From: Amyelois transitella
Lineage: Eukaryota > Arthropoda > Insecta > Lepidoptera > Pyralidae
Reading direction: 5' to 3'
DNA: 64,000 nucleotides
Assembly: GCF_032362555.1 (NCBI RefSeq)
Contig: NC_083536.1
Location: 3,658,001-3,722,000, forward strand
How positions within the stretch are numbered: position 1 is the stretch's first letter; every line of letters starts with the position of its first letter. This document shows, piece after piece, positions 1 through 10,745 of the stretch. Made by a program: the position numbers and the translations under genes. The notes beneath the pieces are model-generated. The model saw only the letters and a list, made by a program, of their open reading frames with translations, searched no databases and had not been told where the DNA came from.

Positions 1-257
1 CATTATAAAGCTGAAGAGTTTGTTTGTTTGAACGCGCTAATCTTAGGAACTACTGATTCGAAATGAAAAATTATTTTTGCGTTGAATATACCATTTATCG
101 AGGAAGGCTTTAGGCTATATAACATCACGCTGCAACTTTAACGAGAAAACAAAAAATGGACTATGTGAAAAAAAACGGGGAAAATTATTCATCCTTGAGG
201 GCTTCAATGATGCTCAAAATAACAATTCGACGCGGACGAAGTCGCGGGCACAGCTAG
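1..257 (+). mobile_element. Helitron 3' end (short 267-bp module), cut by window start
   Basis: The segment ends in a GC-rich hairpin (CGC-GAC, loop GAA, GTC-GCG) followed closely by CTAG at 254-257 and then a T, which is how Helitron 3' ends look. It matches bases 11-267 of the short module found at the 3' end of the other young Helitrons (for example 4215-4481). It sits inside the T-rich tract near the 5' end of the next Helitron, so it is a nested insertion. Whether it is a solo short element or the tail of a longer one cannot be seen. Confidence 0.8.
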
Positions 258-271
258 TTTTTCTTTAAATT

Positions 272-274
<3 letters not shown>

Positions 275-312
<38 letters not shown>

Positions 313-332
313 CTGTCCGTCTGTCTGTCTGT
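275..332 (+). repeat. (CTGT)n microsatellite of the Helitron 5' region
   Basis: Imperfect tetranucleotide run with CCGT interruptions. The same tract, in different lengths, recurs in the other Helitrons: 2806-2852, about 6578-6617 and 8362-8396 (as GACA on the plus strand), 41255-41290, and a very short version near 61217-61230. Its length is the most variable part of otherwise near-identical copies. Confidence 0.9.
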
Positions 333-699
333 ATGTTTGTACGCGCATCACGCAAAATCTACCGAACGGATCTGAACGAAAATCGGCACAGATATAGTTA
401 GTAACCTGGATTAGAATATAGGCTACTTTTTATCCTGAAATTCTATCCCAAGGGGATGAAATAGGGGGTGCAAGTTTGTATGGAACTTCGTCATTTTTGA
501 ATCGATATAAAAAGCTATAAATACTTAATTATCATATTTATTATGATTGAAAAAATAGCATTTTATTGATTAAATTAATTATGCTTTGTTTATTTATTTA
601 GTTCCCGTGGTTTAGATATTTATTTTTTGCCCACCCGATACGAGATGGCGCCTCATGAGAATTTAAGACATAACACAATTGTAGCCGCTGGCAAAATTT

Positions 700-894
700 T
701 TAATTAATTATATAATTAAAACTTCTATTATTCATTGATTCAGTTTCGCCAGCACTTACCGTTTCACCACATCTTTGAGAAGAATTTTTTTTTATGTGTT
801 TAGGTAGTTTGACGCGCCCCGCATCGGCGACGGTTGCCATGCTCCTCAAGATTAGCAGGAATAACACACATGTAGTAACGCCAGTACTTACCAT
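700..894 (-). other. Spacer with a 64-codon open frame, possibly a captured segment
   Basis: The spacer between the two ~100-bp direct blocks has a 64-codon open frame on the minus strand. Near-identical versions occur at 3219-3410 (minus), 6016-6210 (plus) and 41656-41850 (minus), with a related sequence near 7800-8000. The strand always matches the antisense of the Helitron. The predicted peptide has a hydrophobic N-terminus (VLFLLIL) and no family I recognise. The segment holds two short related stretches, each with a GTAAGT-like string, so it may be a captured gene piece with splice-donor sequences. Function is unknown and it may be non-coding. Confidence 0.3.
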
Positions 895-1009
895 TTCACC
901 ATTGATTTAGTTCCCGTGGTTTAGATATTTATTTTTTGACAATCCGATACGAGATGGCGCCACGAGAATTTAAGAAATAACGCGATTGTAGCCGCTGGCA
1001 AAATTAGAT

Positions 1010-1036
1010 AGTACCGATGCTTGCAGCATCGGTACT
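1010..1036. repeat. Perfect 11-bp palindrome, 5-base loop
   Basis: AGTACCGATGC is followed by a 5-base loop and its exact inverse complement. The same hairpin is at about 5873-5899, 7659-7685 and 41967-41993. In the older Helitron at 58958-61351 the matching place is ordinary helicase coding sequence with only one arm, so the second arm arose when the internal deletion formed in the ancestor of the young copies. Confidence 0.85.
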
Positions 1037-1137
1037 TATTCGGTAGAGTTCCTTAATTCACTTTCGGCATCTGGACTGCCCGCGCATACAATTGCTCTAA
1101 AAGTAGACATTCCATTTTGTAATGGGACTGCCTTAAA

Positions 1138-1413
1138 GTGGTGTCGCTTCATAACATTATAATAGAAGCTAAAATTCTTACTGGTTGTGCAGCTGGTGAA
1201 ATTGTTTTTATACCGCGCATTCCCCTCATTCCCAACAACTTTCCATTTCAAATTAAGCGTGTACAGTTTCCAATGGCTATATGTTTCGCGATGACAATTA
1301 ACAAATCGCAAGATCAAACACTTGGAGCAGCCGGAGTCGACCTCAGGACGATTTGCTTCTCACACGGACAGCTCTACGTCGCTTGCTCGCGGGTCACCAG
1401 CTGTGACAGTTAA
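1138..1413 (+). pseudogene. Helitron helicase C-terminal fragment
   Basis: A 91-codon frame matches the end of a Pif1-like Helitron helicase. Visible are the [11 protein letters not shown] region, the AMTINKSQ stretch and the [11 protein letters not shown] motif (helicase motif VI region). The nucleotide-binding motifs are missing, so it cannot act as a helicase. The aligned part of the older copy at 59274-60071 is much longer. This copy reads SQDQ where the older copy and the copy at 3654 read SQGQ. It is a passenger remnant in a non-autonomous element. Confidence 0.85.
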
Positions 1414-2046
1414 TTTGTGATGTCTCCAATGGGCAAGACAGCAAATGTTGTATACAAAGAGATACTTTAACTTTCCATTATTATAATTTCCTTTTTTGTC
1501 TTTAGAATTTATTCGTTTTTTAACAGCTGCGCTTCCGAGCTTTGCTTTTGTAAGAAAAATAAACTATGTTCTATTCCAGGCATTATTCTTCCCGTGTACG
1601 TAAGTTTCATCAAAATCCATCCAATAGAATTTGCGTGATTGAATAGCATCCTCAAACAAGCACTCACGTAGGTACATCAATTTTTTTGCATAATCTATAA
1701 TAACATTATAAAGCTGAAGAGTTTGTTTGTTTGAACGCGCTAATCTTAGGAACTACTGATTCGAAATGAAAAATTATTTTTGCGTTGAATATACCATTTA
1801 TCGAGGAAGGCTTTAGGCTATATAACATCACGCTGCAACTTTAACGAGAAAACAAAAAATGGACTATGTGAAAAAAAACGGGGAAAATTATTCATCCTTG
1901 AGGGCTTCAATGATGCTCAAAATAACAATTCGACGCGGACGAAGTCGCGGGCACAGCTAGTCCTATATAAATCGGTTGAATAGTTTATGCGATAAAAATA
2001 TTTTCTATTTAGGCTAGATAAATACCTTTTACCGCTTTTAGATAAA

Positions 2047-2680
2047 TACCTGGGACAACACACGTGTGTGAAAGTGAATTTTGAATTATTTGGTACATTC
2101 GTACAATTCAAAGATAACTCGCAATCAGTTAAGTCATTTATTACCAAAAACAAAATATTATATTTTGATTATGATTTCAACAAATTGTATTTAGAGACAG
2201 TTTTGAAATTTAAAAAAAGTATTGAAGAATTCGAACATCGCGACAGTGGGTGGTCATTTTTAAACATTTTATATATGGGGTCAATCTTAATAAATACCAA
2301 CCTCTAGCCGGTTCCAGTTTTATAAGTTTACCTAAATCAATTCAATCTAAAAAAGCATGTTTAAATATTATAAATAAGGATCAGTATTGCTTTTTATGGT
2401 GCGTGACAGCAGCTTTATATCCAACCAAGAAACGGCCTAACAGAACATCGTCATATCCACATTTTAACGATCTTTTTGATACAAGCGGTATGTCATTTCC
2501 TGTTACTTTTCATGACATAAAAATTTTTGAAAAAAATAACTCAAATATTAAGTTTATCATATATGGTTTAAAAAATAACAAATCTATTGTAGGCCCTTTA
2601 TACAAATCAGAAATGGATAGGAACAGAAATTTCAAAATTATTCATTTACTCTTTTTAGAAAATAAAAATTCCTCTCATTA
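2047..2680 (+). pseudogene. Polinton DNA polymerase B, N-terminal piece
   Basis: Protein-primed family B polymerase of a Polinton, N-terminal region. The frame is open from about 2047 and switches frame around 2275-2285, where one extra base in a G run disrupts it. After the shift it shows the YQPLAGSSFI and DQYCFLWCV stretches typical of Polinton polymerases. The piece stops exactly where a Helitron begins at 2681; the same frame resumes at 4482. No certain start codon is seen, and the true start may lie left of the Helitron at 1960. Confidence 0.8.
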
Positions 2681-2802
2681 TCCATCCATACATATAATAA
2701 AACTGTAACTGAACATTGTCTGTACATTGAAGATATTTAAGAAAAAATATTGTAAGGGGTCTTTTTAGGGTCAATAGAAGCCAAAACATTTTTTTTTTAA
2801 TT

Positions 2803-2843
<41 letters not shown>

Positions 2844-3653
2844 CTGTCTGTATGTTTGTACGCGCATCACGCAAAATCTACCGAACGGATCTGAACGAAA
2901 TTCGGCACAGATATAGTTAGTAACCTGGATTAGAATATAGGCTACTTTTTATCCTGAAATTCTATACCAAGGGGATGAAATAGGGGGTGCAAGTTTGTTT
3001 GGAACTTCGTCATTTTTGAATCGATATAAAAAGCTATAAATAATTAATTATCATATTTATTATGATTGAAAAAATAGCATTTTATTGATAAAATTAATTA
3101 TGCTTTGTTTATTTATTTAGTTCCCGTGGTTTAGATATTTATTTTTTGCCCACCCGATACGAGATGGCGCCTCATGAGAATTTAAGAAATAACACAATTG
3201 TAGCCGCTGGCAAAATTTTTAATTAATTATATAATTAAAACTTCTTTTATTCATTGATTTAGTTTCGCCAGCACTTACTGTTTCACCACATCTTTGAGAA
3301 GAATTTTTTTTATGTAGGTAGGGTTTGACGCGCCCCGCATCGGCGACGGTTGCCATGCTCCTCAAGATTAGCAGGAATAACACACATGTAGTAACGCCAG
3401 TACTTACCATTTCACCATTGATTTAGTTCCCGTGGTTTAGATATTTATTTTTTGACCATCCGATACGAGATGGCGCCACGAGAATTTAAGAAATAACGTG
3501 ATTGTAGCCGCTGGCAAAATTAGATAGTACCGATGCTTGCAGCATCGGTACTTATTCGGTATAGTTCCTTAATTCACTTTCGGTATCTGGACTGCCCGCG
3601 CATACAATTGCTCTAAAAGTAGACATTCCATTTTGTAATGGGACTGCCTTAAA

Positions 3654-3929
3654 GTGGTGTCGCTTCATAACATTATAGTAGAAGCTAAAATTCTTACTGG
3701 TTGTGCAGCGGGTGAAATTGTTTTTATACCGCGCATTCCGCTCATTCCCAACAATTTTCCATTTCAAATTAAGCGTGTACAGTTTCCAATGGCTATATGT
3801 TTCGCGATGACAATTAACAAATCGCAAGGTCAAACACTTGGAGCAGCCGGAGTCGACCTCAGGACGATTTGCTTCTCACACGGACAGCTCTACGTCGCTT
3901 GCTCGCGGGTCACCAGCTGTGACAGTTAA
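3654..3929 (+). pseudogene. Helitron helicase C-terminal fragment
   Basis: Same 91-codon remnant of a Pif1-like Helitron helicase as at 1138, with the IPRIPL and YVACSRV motifs. This copy keeps the SQGQ form of the conserved stretch, as in the longer helicase at 59274-60071, so it is closer to the ancestral state at that codon than the SQDQ copies. The Walker A and B motifs are absent, so no helicase activity is expected. Confidence 0.85.
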
Positions 3930-4214
3930 TTTGTGATGTCTCCAATGGGCAAGACAGCAAATGTTGTAAACAAAGAGATAGGTACTTTAACTTTCCATTA
4001 TTATAATTACCTTTTTTTGTCTTTAGAATTTATTCGTTTTTTAACAGCTGCGCTTCCGAGCTTTGCTTTTGTAAGAAAAATAAACTATGTTCTATTCCAG
4101 GCATTATTCTTCCCGTGTACGTAAGTTTCATCAAAATCCATCCAATAGAATTTGCGTGATTGAATAGCATCCTCAAACAAGCACTCACGTAGGTACATCA
4201 ATTTTTTTGCATAA

Positions 4215-4481
4215 TCTATACTAACATTATAAAGCTGAAGAGTTTGTTTGTTTGAACGCGCTAATCTTAGGAACTACTGATTCGAAATGAAAAATTATTT
4301 TTGCGTTGAATATACCATTTATCGAGGAAGGCTTTAGGCTATATAACATCACGCTGCAACTTTAACGAGAAAACAAAAAATGGACTATGTGAAAAAAAAC
4401 GGGGAAAATTATTCATCCTTGAGGGCTTCAATGATGCTCAAAATAACAATTCCACGCGGACGAAGTCGCGGGCACAGCTAG
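4215..4481 (+). mobile_element. Embedded short Helitron supplying the new 3' end
   Basis: A 267-bp unit with its own Helitron boundaries: TC start preceded by A, and hairpin plus CTAG followed by T. The same unit lies at 1694-1960, 4950-5216 (minus), 6734-7000 (minus) and 42913-43178 (266 bp). In the old Helitron at 58958-61351 the flanking sequence continues past this A/T step into a different 3' end. The short element therefore inserted into the larger one, and its terminus became the terminus of the whole. Confidence 0.85.
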
Positions 4482-4949
4482 TTGTTTAATAAAAGACTGT
4501 TCTAGACATTTTAGAAGTCAAATCACATCACATCACGGTAAGGTTTATTTTTGTGATTTTTGTTTACTAAATTTTGGGACTTTAGAAGAAGTTGACACTC
4601 ATCCATGTGGAGGTGTAGTGACCGTTTTGCCTGACAACGGGTCACTGATACAATTTAAAAATTATGAGCGTAAACAAAATATGCCCTTTTGTATTTATGC
4701 TGATTTTGAATCGATGCTCCAAACTAACGTTGACATAAGCTGCTCTTCTAATAACACTATGACTTTGAACAAACACATACCTATAGCGTTTGCATACCAT
4801 ATTGTTTGTTGTGACAATACTGACTATAATAGTTACGTATCATACCGCGGCCCAGATTGTGCTAGAAGGTTTGTAGAGTCTATTATCAAAGACGTAAAGA
4901 AAATATATGACATAGTTAACGAACCAGTTCCAATGATATTTACTGATGA
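4482..4949 (+). pseudogene. Polinton DNA polymerase B, exonuclease I region
   Basis: Middle piece of the Polinton polymerase. The frame entering at 4482 is the one interrupted at 2680. It contains a Cys/His-rich stretch and then YADFES, the Exo I motif (DxE) of the 3'-5' proofreading domain. It ends inside a conserved segment at 4949, where a Helitron in the other orientation begins; the frame resumes at 8613. Without removal of both Helitrons the gene cannot be expressed as one protein. Confidence 0.85.
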
Positions 4950-5496
4950 CTAGCTGTGCCCGCGACTTCGTCCGCGTGGAATTGTTATTTTGAGCATCAT
5001 TGAAGCCCACAAGGATGAATAATTTTCCCCGTTTTTTTTCACATAGTCCATTTTTTGTTTTCTCGTTAAAGTTGCAGCGTGATGTTATATAGCCTAAAGC
5101 CTTCCTCGATAAATGGTATATTCAACGCAAAAATAATTTTTCATTTCGAATCAGTAGTTCCTAAGATTAGCGCGTTCAAACAAACAAACTCTTCAGCTTT
5201 ATAATGTTAGTATAGATTATGCAAAAAAATTGATGTACCTACGTGAGTGCTTGTTTGAGGATGCTATTCAATCACGCAAATTCTATTGGATGGATTTTGA
5301 TGAAACTTACGTACACGGGAAGAATAATGCCTGGAATAGAACATAGTTTATTTTTCTTACAAAAGCAAAGCTCGGAAGCGCAGCTGTTAAAAAACGAATA
5401 AATTCTAAAGACAAAAAAGGAAATTATAATAATGGAAAGTTAAAGTATCTCTTTGTATACAACATTTGCTGTCTTGCCCATTGGAGACATCACAAA

Positions 5497-5772
5497 TTAA
5501 CTGTCACAGCTGGTGACCCGCGAGCAAGCGACGTAGAGCTGTCCGTGTGAGAAGCAAATCGTCCTGAGGTCGACTCCGGCTGCTCCAAGTGTTTGATCTT
5601 GCGATTTGTTAATTGTCATCGCGAAACATATAGCCATTGGAAACTGTACACGCTTAATTTGAAATGGAAAGTTGTTGGGAATGAGGGGAATGCGCGGTAT
5701 AAAAACAATTTCACCAGCTGCACAACCAGTAAGAATTTTAGCTTCTATTATAATGTTATGAAGCGACACCAC
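5497..5772 (-). pseudogene. Helitron helicase C-terminal fragment
   Basis: Minus-strand copy of the 91-codon helicase remnant with IPRIPL and YVACSRV motifs and the SQDQ variant seen at 1138. Catalytic nucleotide-binding motifs are absent. The 93-codon frame on the opposite strand at 5593-5874 is its antisense shadow. Confidence 0.85.
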
Positions 5773-6585
5773 TTTAAGGCAGTCCCATTACAAAATGGAA
5801 TGTCTACTTTTAGAGCAATTGTATGCGCGGGCAGTCCAGATGCCGAAAGTGAATTAAGGAACTCTACCGAATAAGTACCGATGCTGCAAGCATCGGTACT
5901 ATCTAATTTTGCCAGCGGCTACAATCGCGTTATTTCTTAAATTCTCGTGGCGCCATCTCGTATCGGATTGTCAAAAACTAAATATCTAAACCACGGGAAC
6001 TAAATCAATGGTGAAATGGTAAGTACTGGCGTTACTACATGTGTGTTATTCCTGCTAATCTTGAGGAGCATGGCAACCGTCGCCGATGCGGGGCGCGTCA
6101 AATTACCTAAACACATAAAAAAAAATTCTTCTCAGAGATGTGGTGAAACGGTAAGTGCTGGCGAAACTGAATCAATGAATAAAAGAAGTTTTTATTATAT
6201 AATTAATTAAAAATTTTGCCAGCGGCTACAATTGTGTTATGTCTTAAATTCTCATGAGGCGCCATCTCGTATCGGGTGGGCAAAAAATAAATATCTAAAC
6301 CACGGGAACTAAATAAATAAACAAAGCATAATTAATTTAATCAATAAAATGCTATTTTTTCAATCATAATAAATATGATAATTAATTATTTATAGCTTTT
6401 TATATCGATTCAAAAATGACGAAGTTCCATACAAACTTGCACCCACTATTTCATCCCCTTGGGATAGAATTTCAGGATAAAAAGTAGGCTATATTCTAAT
6501 CCAGGTTACTAACTATATCTGTGCCGAATTTCGTTCAGATCCGTTCGGTAGATTTTGCGTGATGCGCGTACAAACATACAGACAG

Positions 6586-6616
<31 letters not shown>

Positions 6617-7280
6617 AAAATTAAAAAAAAAAATGTTTTGGCTTCTATTGACCCTAAAAAGACCCCTTACAATATTTTTTCTTAAATATCTTCAATGTAC
6701 AGACAATGATCAGTTACAGTTTTATTATATGTACTAGCTGTGCCCGCGACTTCGTCCGCGTGGAATTGTTATTTTGAGCATCATTGAAGCCCACAAGGAT
6801 GAATAATTTTCCCCGTTTTTTTTCACATAGTCCATTTTTTGTTTTCTCGTTAAAGTTGCAGCGTGATGTTATATAGCCTAAAGCCTTCCTCGATAAATGG
6901 TATATTCAACGCAAAAATAATTTTTCATTTCGAATCAGTAGTTCCTAAGATTAGTGCGTTCAAACAAACAAACTCTTCAGCTTTATAATGTTAGTATAGA
7001 TTATGCAAAAAAATTGATGAACCTACGTGAGTGCTTGTTTGAGGATGCTATTCAATCACGCAAATTCTATTGGATGGATTTTGATGAAACTTACGTACAC
7101 GGGAAGAATAATGCCTGGAATAGAACATAGTTTATTTTTCTTACAAAAGCAAAGCTCGGAAGCGCAGCTGTTAAAAAACGAATAAATTCTAAAGACAAAA
7201 AAGGAAATTATAATAATGGAAAGTTAAAGTATCTCTTTGTATACAACATTTGCTGTCTTGCCCATTGGAGACATCACAAA

Positions 7281-7556
7281 TTAACTGTCACAGCTGGTGA
7301 CCCGCGAGCAAGCGACGTAGAGCTGTCCGTGTGAGAAGCAAATCGTCCTGAGGTCGACTCCGGCTGCTCCAAGTGTTTGATCTTGCGATTTGTTAATTGT
7401 CATCGCGAAACATATAGCCATTGGAAACTGTACACGCTTAATTTGAAATGGAAAGTTGTTGGGAATGAGGGGAATGCGCGGTATAAAAACAATTTCACCC
7501 GCTGCACAACCAGTAAGAATTTTAGCTTCTACTATAATGTTATGAAGCGACACCAC
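7281..7556 (-). pseudogene. Helitron helicase C-terminal fragment
   Basis: Fifth-copy version of the 91-codon Pif1-like helicase remnant, minus strand, again with IPRIPL and YVACSRV. It combines the SQDQ variant with the Ile-to-Val change (IIVEAK) also seen at 3654, so copies have mixed histories. No ATPase motifs. Confidence 0.85.
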
Positions 7557-8512
7557 TTTAAGGCAGTCCCATTACAAAATGGAATGTCTACTTTTAGAGC
7601 AATTGTATGCGCGGGCAGTCCAGATGCCGAAAGTGAATTAAGGAACTATACCGAATAAGTACCGATGCTGCAAGCATCGGTACTATCTAATTTTGCCAGC
7701 GGCTACAATCACGTTATTTCTTAAATTCTCGTGGCGCCATCTCATATCGGATGGTCAAAAAATAAATATCTAAACCACGGGAACTAAATCAGTGGTGAAA
7801 TGGTAAGTACTGGCGTTACTACATGTGTGTTATTCCTGCTAATCTTGAGGAGCATGGCAACCGTCGCCGATGCGGGGCGCGTCAAACCCTACCTACATAA
7901 AAAAAAATTCTTCTCAAAGATGTGGTGAAACAGTAAGTGCTGGCGAAACTAAATCAATGAATAAAAGAAGTTTTAATTATATAATTAATTAAAAATTTTG
8001 CCAGCGGCTACAATTGTGTTATTTCTTAAATTCTCATGAGGCGCCATCTCGTATCGGGTGGGCAAAAAATAAATATCTAAACCACGGGAACTAAATAAAT
8101 AAACAAAGCATAATTAATTTTATCAATAAAATGCTATTTTTTCAATCATAATAAATATGATAATTAATTATTTATAGATTTTTATATCGATTCAAAAATG
8201 ACGAAGTTCCAAACAAACTTGCACCCCCTATTTCATCCCCTTGGTATAGAATTTCAGGATAAAAAGTAGCCTATATTCTAATCCAGGTTACTAACTATAT
8301 CTGTGCCGAATTTCGTTCAGATCCGTTCGGTAGATTTTGCGTGATGCGCGTACAAACATACAGACAGACAGACGGACAGACAGACAGACAGACAAAAATT
8401 AAAAAAAAAAATGATTTGGCTTCTATTGACCCTAAAAAGACCCCTTACAATATTTTTTCTTAAATATCTTCAATGTACAGACAATGTTCAGTTACAGTTT
8501 TATTATATGTAT

Positions 8513-8591
8513 ATTAAATATTAATATATTAATTAATATATTAATATTATATTAAATATTAATATTATATATATTATATTATATTATATGT
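8513..8591. repeat. AT-only low-complexity tract
   Basis: About 80 bases made only of A and T (apart from the final base), built from ATTAA, ATATTA and TATAT units, between the conserved 5' sequence of Helitron copy 5 and its terminal bases. None of the other copies has it, so it expanded after or during insertion. Confidence 0.85.
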
Positions 8592-8612
8592 ATATGGAGT
8601 ATGGATGGATGA

Positions 8613-10745
8613 TGAAACGGAGTTTATCAAAGCAACTCGCTGCCATATTTGTAACAACTTTGTATTTTCGGACCGGGTACGCGACCATTGTCATGTTACC
8701 GGTCGCTACAGAGGACCTGCCCACCCACAATGCAATTTGCAATTTAAACGTCCTTCGTTTGTACCCATCTTTTTCCACAACCTAGCCGGTTATGACTGTC
8801 ACTTATTCATTAAAGCTTTGGCTGAAGTTCCTGGTGACATAAAAATTATACCCAAAACTAAAGAAAACTATGTTTCATTCACCAAATTTGTACCGGTTTC
8901 AAATGATCAGTTTTATCAGCTTCGTTTTGTTGATTCATTTAAATTTCTAGCTACAAGTTTAAGTAAATTATCAGACACTTTGAAACCAGATGACTTTAAA
9001 TACCTTAAAAATTTTTACCCCTGTGATGAGAAATTTCAGTTACTTACTCGTAAAGGTGTATATCCGTACGAGTACATGAGCTCATGGGAACGTTATCAAG
9101 AAAGTCAACTTCCACCAAAAGAATTATTTTACAGTTCGCTGAATGACGAACATATCTCCGATGAGGATTACAGGCATGCGAATTTAATTTGGTCAACCTT
9201 TAAAATTTCTGACCTAGGTTCATATACGGATCTCTATTTGAAAACTGATGTGCTATTACTATCAGATATTTTTGAAAATTTTCGTCGGACTTGCAAACAG
9301 CATTATCAGTTGGATCCAGCATTTTATTTGACGGCACCTAGTCTATCTTTTGATGCAATGTTGCTTAAAACAGGCGTTCAGTTAGAGCTTATCAATGATT
9401 TATCTATGATTCGAATGTTACAACAGGGCATTCGCGGCGGTGTGTGCTTATGTTCCCATAGACATGCTAAAGCAAATAATTCTTTCTTACCTGATTACAA
9501 ACCCTTAGAGCCTACATCGTATATTACTTATATCGACTGCAACAATTTATATGGGTTCAGTATGTGTCAATATGTCAAAATGAAATCAATACATTGGATA
9601 TAATTCAAGTAGAAAATGATGCTGACTATGGGTTTATACTAGAGGTAGACCTAGTTTATCCTAAGCACTTGCATAATTTACATAATGATTTACCATTTTG
9701 TCCAGAAAAATGTATTCCACCTGGTGGTAAAAATCACAAACTCATTCCGAATTTATATGATAAATTTTATTATGTAATTCATTACATTCATTTAAAAACT
9801 TGTTTAAAACATGGACTGATTTTGAAAAAGATACATAGGGTAATAACATTTAGACAAAGACCGTATTTAAAACAATATATTGATTTGAATACTACTTTAA
9901 GACAAAAAAGTTCATCCGCTTTTGAACAAGATTTTTTTAAACTATTGAACAATAGCGTTTTTGGAAAAACTTTAGAAAACAATGAGAAGCGTGTTAATGT
10001 GCACCTGGTTAATCAGTGGGATGATAAAGAAAATCTTACTAAAAAAAGAAATTGTGCTCAAAAACTTATCGCACGTCCAAATTTCCACAGTGCAACAGTT
10101 TTTTCTGATAATTTAGTAGCTGTTCAATTAAACCCTGAAGAAATTATTTTGAACAAACCCATTTACATTGGTTTTACTGTTTTAGAACTTTCTAAAAGTC
10201 ATATGTATGATTTTCATTACTCAGTTATACAACCCCATTACAAAAGTCATGTTAAGATGTGTTACACTGATACAGATAGTTTTATATATCATATACAAAC
10301 AAATAACTTTTATTATGATTTAAAAAAATACTTTTTACATTATTTTGATACTAGTAATTGTGAAAGTAATGAATATAGTTTACCAATTCAAAATAAAAAA
10401 GTTCCTGGTCTATTTAAACTTGAAATGGGGACTAAAGTTATAACCGAATTTGTTGGACTTCGATCGAAGTTATATTGTATTAAAACCACCAATAGCACAA
10501 TAAAAAAAGCAAAAGGAATTAAGAGAAATATTGTGCGTGATTTTAATGTATCGGATTATGAAAAATCTCTGCATGAAGGTAACGTAATTCGTAAAACAAA
10601 TATTTTATTTAAATCAATTAAACATGAATTATTTACATGTGCCGTAAATAAAATTGCTTTATCAGCTGATGATGATAGGAGAGCCATATCAAAGAATAAG
10701 ATTTCGACTAAAGCATGGGGGCACACAAGTATATTTAATTGTTAA
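8613..10745 (+). pseudogene. Polinton DNA polymerase B, catalytic region
   Basis: C-terminal two thirds of the protein-primed polymerase. In order: a zinc-binding-like stretch (CHIC...DHCH) near the start, NLAGYD (Exo II region), YIDCNNLYG (polymerase motif A), LLNNSVFGKT (motif B) and YTDTDSF (motif C with the catalytic DTD). A one-base frameshift near 9570-9600, just after motif A, breaks the frame; the second part runs to the stop at 10743-10745. The enzyme would replicate the Polinton DNA. With two frameshifts and two Helitron breaks it is dead here. Confidence 0.9.

Larger units (their letters stand above)
258..1960 (+). mobile_element. Composite non-autonomous Helitron, copy 2
   Basis: This copy begins in the T tract just before the (CTGT)n repeat because the first Helitron interrupted it; its first ~130 bases would lie left of the window. 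It ends with hairpin plus CTAG at 1957-1960, followed by T. Inside are two copies of a ~100-bp block (598-698 and 903-1003) around a 200-bp spacer, a palindrome, a helicase fragment and the 267-bp short Helitron module from 1694. It encodes no complete protein, so it must have moved with proteins from another element. Confidence 0.85.
2681..4481 (+). mobile_element. Composite Helitron, copy 3 (full length)
   Basis: Complete copy bounded by 5' TC at 2681 (preceded by A) and 3' CTAG at 4478-4481 (followed by T). The insertion point is proven by the host: the polymerase B frame left of 2681 continues without a lost or added base at 4482. No target duplication, as expected for Helitrons. Contents in order: 5' end, (CTGT)n at 2806-2852, two ~100-bp blocks around a spacer, palindrome, helicase fragment at 3654-3929, and the 267-bp short module at 4215-4481. 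Confidence 0.93.
6734..8605 (-). mobile_element. Composite Helitron, copy 5, nested in copy 4
   Basis: Minus-oriented copy whose CTAG (6734-6737) lies directly after A at 6733, inside the 5' terminal bases of copy 4. Its own 5' end is best placed at 8604-8605 (TC on the minus strand, then T). Between the standard 5' sequence and that TC lies an AT-only expansion (8513-8591). It carries the helicase remnant at 7281-7556 and the short module at 6734-7000. Confidence 0.75.
4950..8612 (-). mobile_element. Composite Helitron, copy 4, split by copy 5
   Basis: Minus-oriented copy with CTAG (as read on plus) at 4950-4953 preceded by A, and its 5' TC end at about 8612 followed by T. It is interrupted at 6733/6734 by another copy of the same family. 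The 5' limit is inferred from the host: the polymerase frame ending at 4949 resumes in phase at 8613. The outer 5' bases are reduced to a few at 8606-8612. It holds the same parts as copy 3, including the short module at 4950-5216. Confidence 0.82.

Noticed and set aside
1036..1317. 93-codon minus-strand frame in the Helitron, repeated in other copies
   Set aside because: Antisense of the helicase remnant; kept only because the copies are nearly identical.
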